Part shown: in pieces, positions 6,028 through 6,870 of the stretch | How positions within the stretch are numbered: position 1 is the first letter of the stretch | Layout of the letters: the number at the start of each line of letters is the position of its first letter | Assembly (NCBI GenBank): GCA_900545905.1 | Contig: URBA01000080.1 | Span: 1 to 6,870 of the forward strand | Direction: 5' to 3' | DNA length: 6,870 nt | Source of the DNA: an uncultured Collinsella sp. | Lineage (GTDB): Bacteria > Actinomycetota > Coriobacteriia > Coriobacteriales > Coriobacteriaceae | Notes under the pieces: model-generated | Database searches by the model: none | The model's input: the letters and a program-made list of their open reading frames with translations, nothing else | What the model was told of the DNA's origin: nothing | Made by a program: the position numbers and the translations under genes

Positions 6028-6073
6028 GATCCCAAGCAGGGGAGGTTTTGGCCTTCCCTGCTTGCTTGGTATC
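6028..6073 (+). promoter_or_regulatory. Intercistronic stem-loop between the receptor and permease genes
   Basis: AAGCAGGGGAGG (6034-6045) pairs with CCTTCCCTGCTT (6052-6063) with one G-T wobble and a 6-nt loop. The pair C6033-G6064 extends the stem, and GAT/ATC at the ends (6028-6030, 6071-6073) can lengthen it further with bulges. No T-run follows, so it is not a classic terminator. In importer operons such structures often protect the upstream receptor message and reduce expression of the permease; that role is inferred here. Confidence 0.55.
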
Positions 6074-6074
6074 T

Positions 6075-6094
6075 AGGGACAGTGTAACGTCCCT
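6075..6094 (+). promoter_or_regulatory. Second short stem-loop before the permease gene
   Basis: AGGGAC (6075-6080) and GTCCCT (6089-6094) form a perfect 6-bp stem with an 8-nt loop, followed by GTTTC. The T-tract is short, so at most it is a weak or partial terminator acting with the larger hairpin just upstream. The motif AGGGAC...GTAAC also occurs after the first receptor gene (4585-4598), without the matching right arm. Confidence 0.35.
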
Positions 6095-6140
6095 GTTTCA
6101 TACATTAACTGGAAACCTATTCGAAAGGGGGATGTGGAAC

Positions 6141-6870
6141 ATGACGGTCTTTATCCAATACCTGGTCAACGGCCTGTCCATGGGCAGCGTCTACGCCATC
6201 ATCGCGTTGGGCTACACCATGGTCTACGGTATCGCCAAGATGCTCAACTTCGCTCACGGCGATGTCATCATGGTCGGTGCCTATGTCTCGTTCTGTGCCA
6301 CGTCGTATCTCGGCCTCCCGGGCTGGGCATCTGTAGTTCTCTCTTGTGTGGTCTGTACCGTTCTCGGTGTTCTCATCGAGGGTCTGGCATACAAGCCGCT
6401 GCGTCAGGCGGGCCCGCTGGCCGTTCTGATCACGGCTATCGGCGTGTCTTACTTCCTGCAGAACGCCGCGCAGCTTCTGTGGGGCGCCACGCCCAAGAAC
6501 TTCACTTCGCTCGTCACCTTCCCGGTGCCGGAGTTCTTGGCCAAGTTTAACGTAAGCGCCGTCTCGCTCGTCACCATCGTCGCCTGCCTGGTTATCATGG
6601 CCGGCCTGATGTTCTTTACAGGTAAGACCAAGATGGGCAAGGCCATGCGCGCCGTGTCCGAGGACAAGGCCGCCGCTCAGCTCATGGGCATCAACGTCAA
6701 CCGCACCATCTCGATGACGTTCGCCATCGGCTCCGCCCTCGCTGCCATCGCCGGCGTGCTCCTGTGCTCCTACTCGCCGGTCCTGCAGCCCACCACGGGC
6801 GCCATGCCTGGCATCAAGGCCTTCGACGCTGCCGTTTTCGGCGGCATCGGCTCCATCCCCGGTGCCTTTG
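6141..6870 (+). CDS. livH: Branched-chain amino-acid ABC transporter permease, LivH family (3' end outside window)
   Basis: One of the two membrane subunits of a Liv-type importer. The first 243 codons are present and the frame is open at the right edge; the family is usually about 290-300 residues, so most of the protein is here. Seen: a typical LivH opening (VNGLSMGSVYAIIALGYTMV), then LNFAHGDVIMVGAY (35-48), hydrophobic helices spread along the sequence, the cytoplasmic coupling-loop region GKAMRAVSEDKAAAQLMGI (166-184) that contacts the ATPase, and FGGIGSIPGAF at the edge. ATG 6141 is chosen because AAAGGGGG (6124-6131) sits nine bases upstream; the in-frame ATG at 6132 abuts it. The gap of 139 bp to the receptor gene contains two stem-loops but no clear new promoter, so co-transcription with copy 2 is likely. 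livM, livG and livF are expected downstream. Confidence 0.94.
   Translation, partial: MTVFIQYLVNGLSMGSVYAIIALGYTMVYGIAKMLNFAHGDVIMVGAYVSFCATSYLGLPGWASVVLSCVVCTVLGVLIEGLAYKPLRQAGPLAVLITAIGVSYFLQNAAQLLWGATPKNFTSLVTFPVPEFLAKFNVSAVSLVTIVACLVIMAGLMFFTGKTKMGKAMRAVSEDKAAAQLMGINVNRTISMTFAIGSALAAIAGVLLCSYSPVLQPTTGAMPGIKAFDAAVFGGIGSIPGAF

Noticed and set aside
6134..6550. Plus-strand open frame of 138 codons at the start of livH
   Set aside because: It is out of frame with the clear LivH reading frame beginning at 6141, and its Arg/Gly/His-rich translation shows no domain.

Overview
The window looks like chromosomal DNA of a high-G+C anaerobic actinobacterium of the class Coriobacteriia, most likely Collinsella or a close relative. 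This is inferred from the G/C-rich third codon positions, the twin-arginine lipoprotein binding proteins, and my general memory of such genomes. No marker gene here fixes the taxon.

Layout, left to right. (1) Bases 2-472 (+) hold the 3' end of a membrane-protein gene: one last membrane helix and a long charged cytoplasmic tail, probably a cation:proton antiporter. (2) Bases 473-817 are non-coding. They contain four diverged hairpin units with an exact 62-bp period (488-719), then a long bidirectional terminator (731-775). (3) Bases 818-1567 (-) encode a short-chain dehydrogenase that resembles bile-acid BaiA-type 3-alpha-hydroxysteroid dehydrogenases more than housekeeping FabG. (4) Bases 1782-3125 (-) encode homoserine dehydrogenase with a C-terminal ACT domain, followed by a strong intrinsic terminator (1721-1750). 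(5) A 250-bp divergent intergenic region separates hom from the transport genes. (6) Two tandem paralogous lipoprotein substrate-binding proteins of the branched-chain amino-acid type (3376-4542 and 4814-6001, +) are separated by an A+T-rich regulatory-looking gap. (7) The first 243 codons of a LivH-type permease (6141 to the window end, +) follow. LivM, LivG and LivF would be expected beyond the edge.

The right half is the start of a high-affinity amino-acid uptake operon of the Liv/HAAT type with a duplicated receptor. The two receptors could give one transporter two ligand preferences. Homoserine dehydrogenase, divergent from it, commits aspartate semialdehyde to threonine, methionine and isoleucine, so synthesis and uptake of related amino acids meet at one intergenic region.

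The features most worth following up are the 62-bp hairpin array in the 3' UTR of the first gene, the BaiA-like dehydrogenase, the mosaic identity between the two binding-protein genes, and the hairpins placed just before the ribosome-binding sites of both receptors. I did not find a clearly novel multi-gene system.
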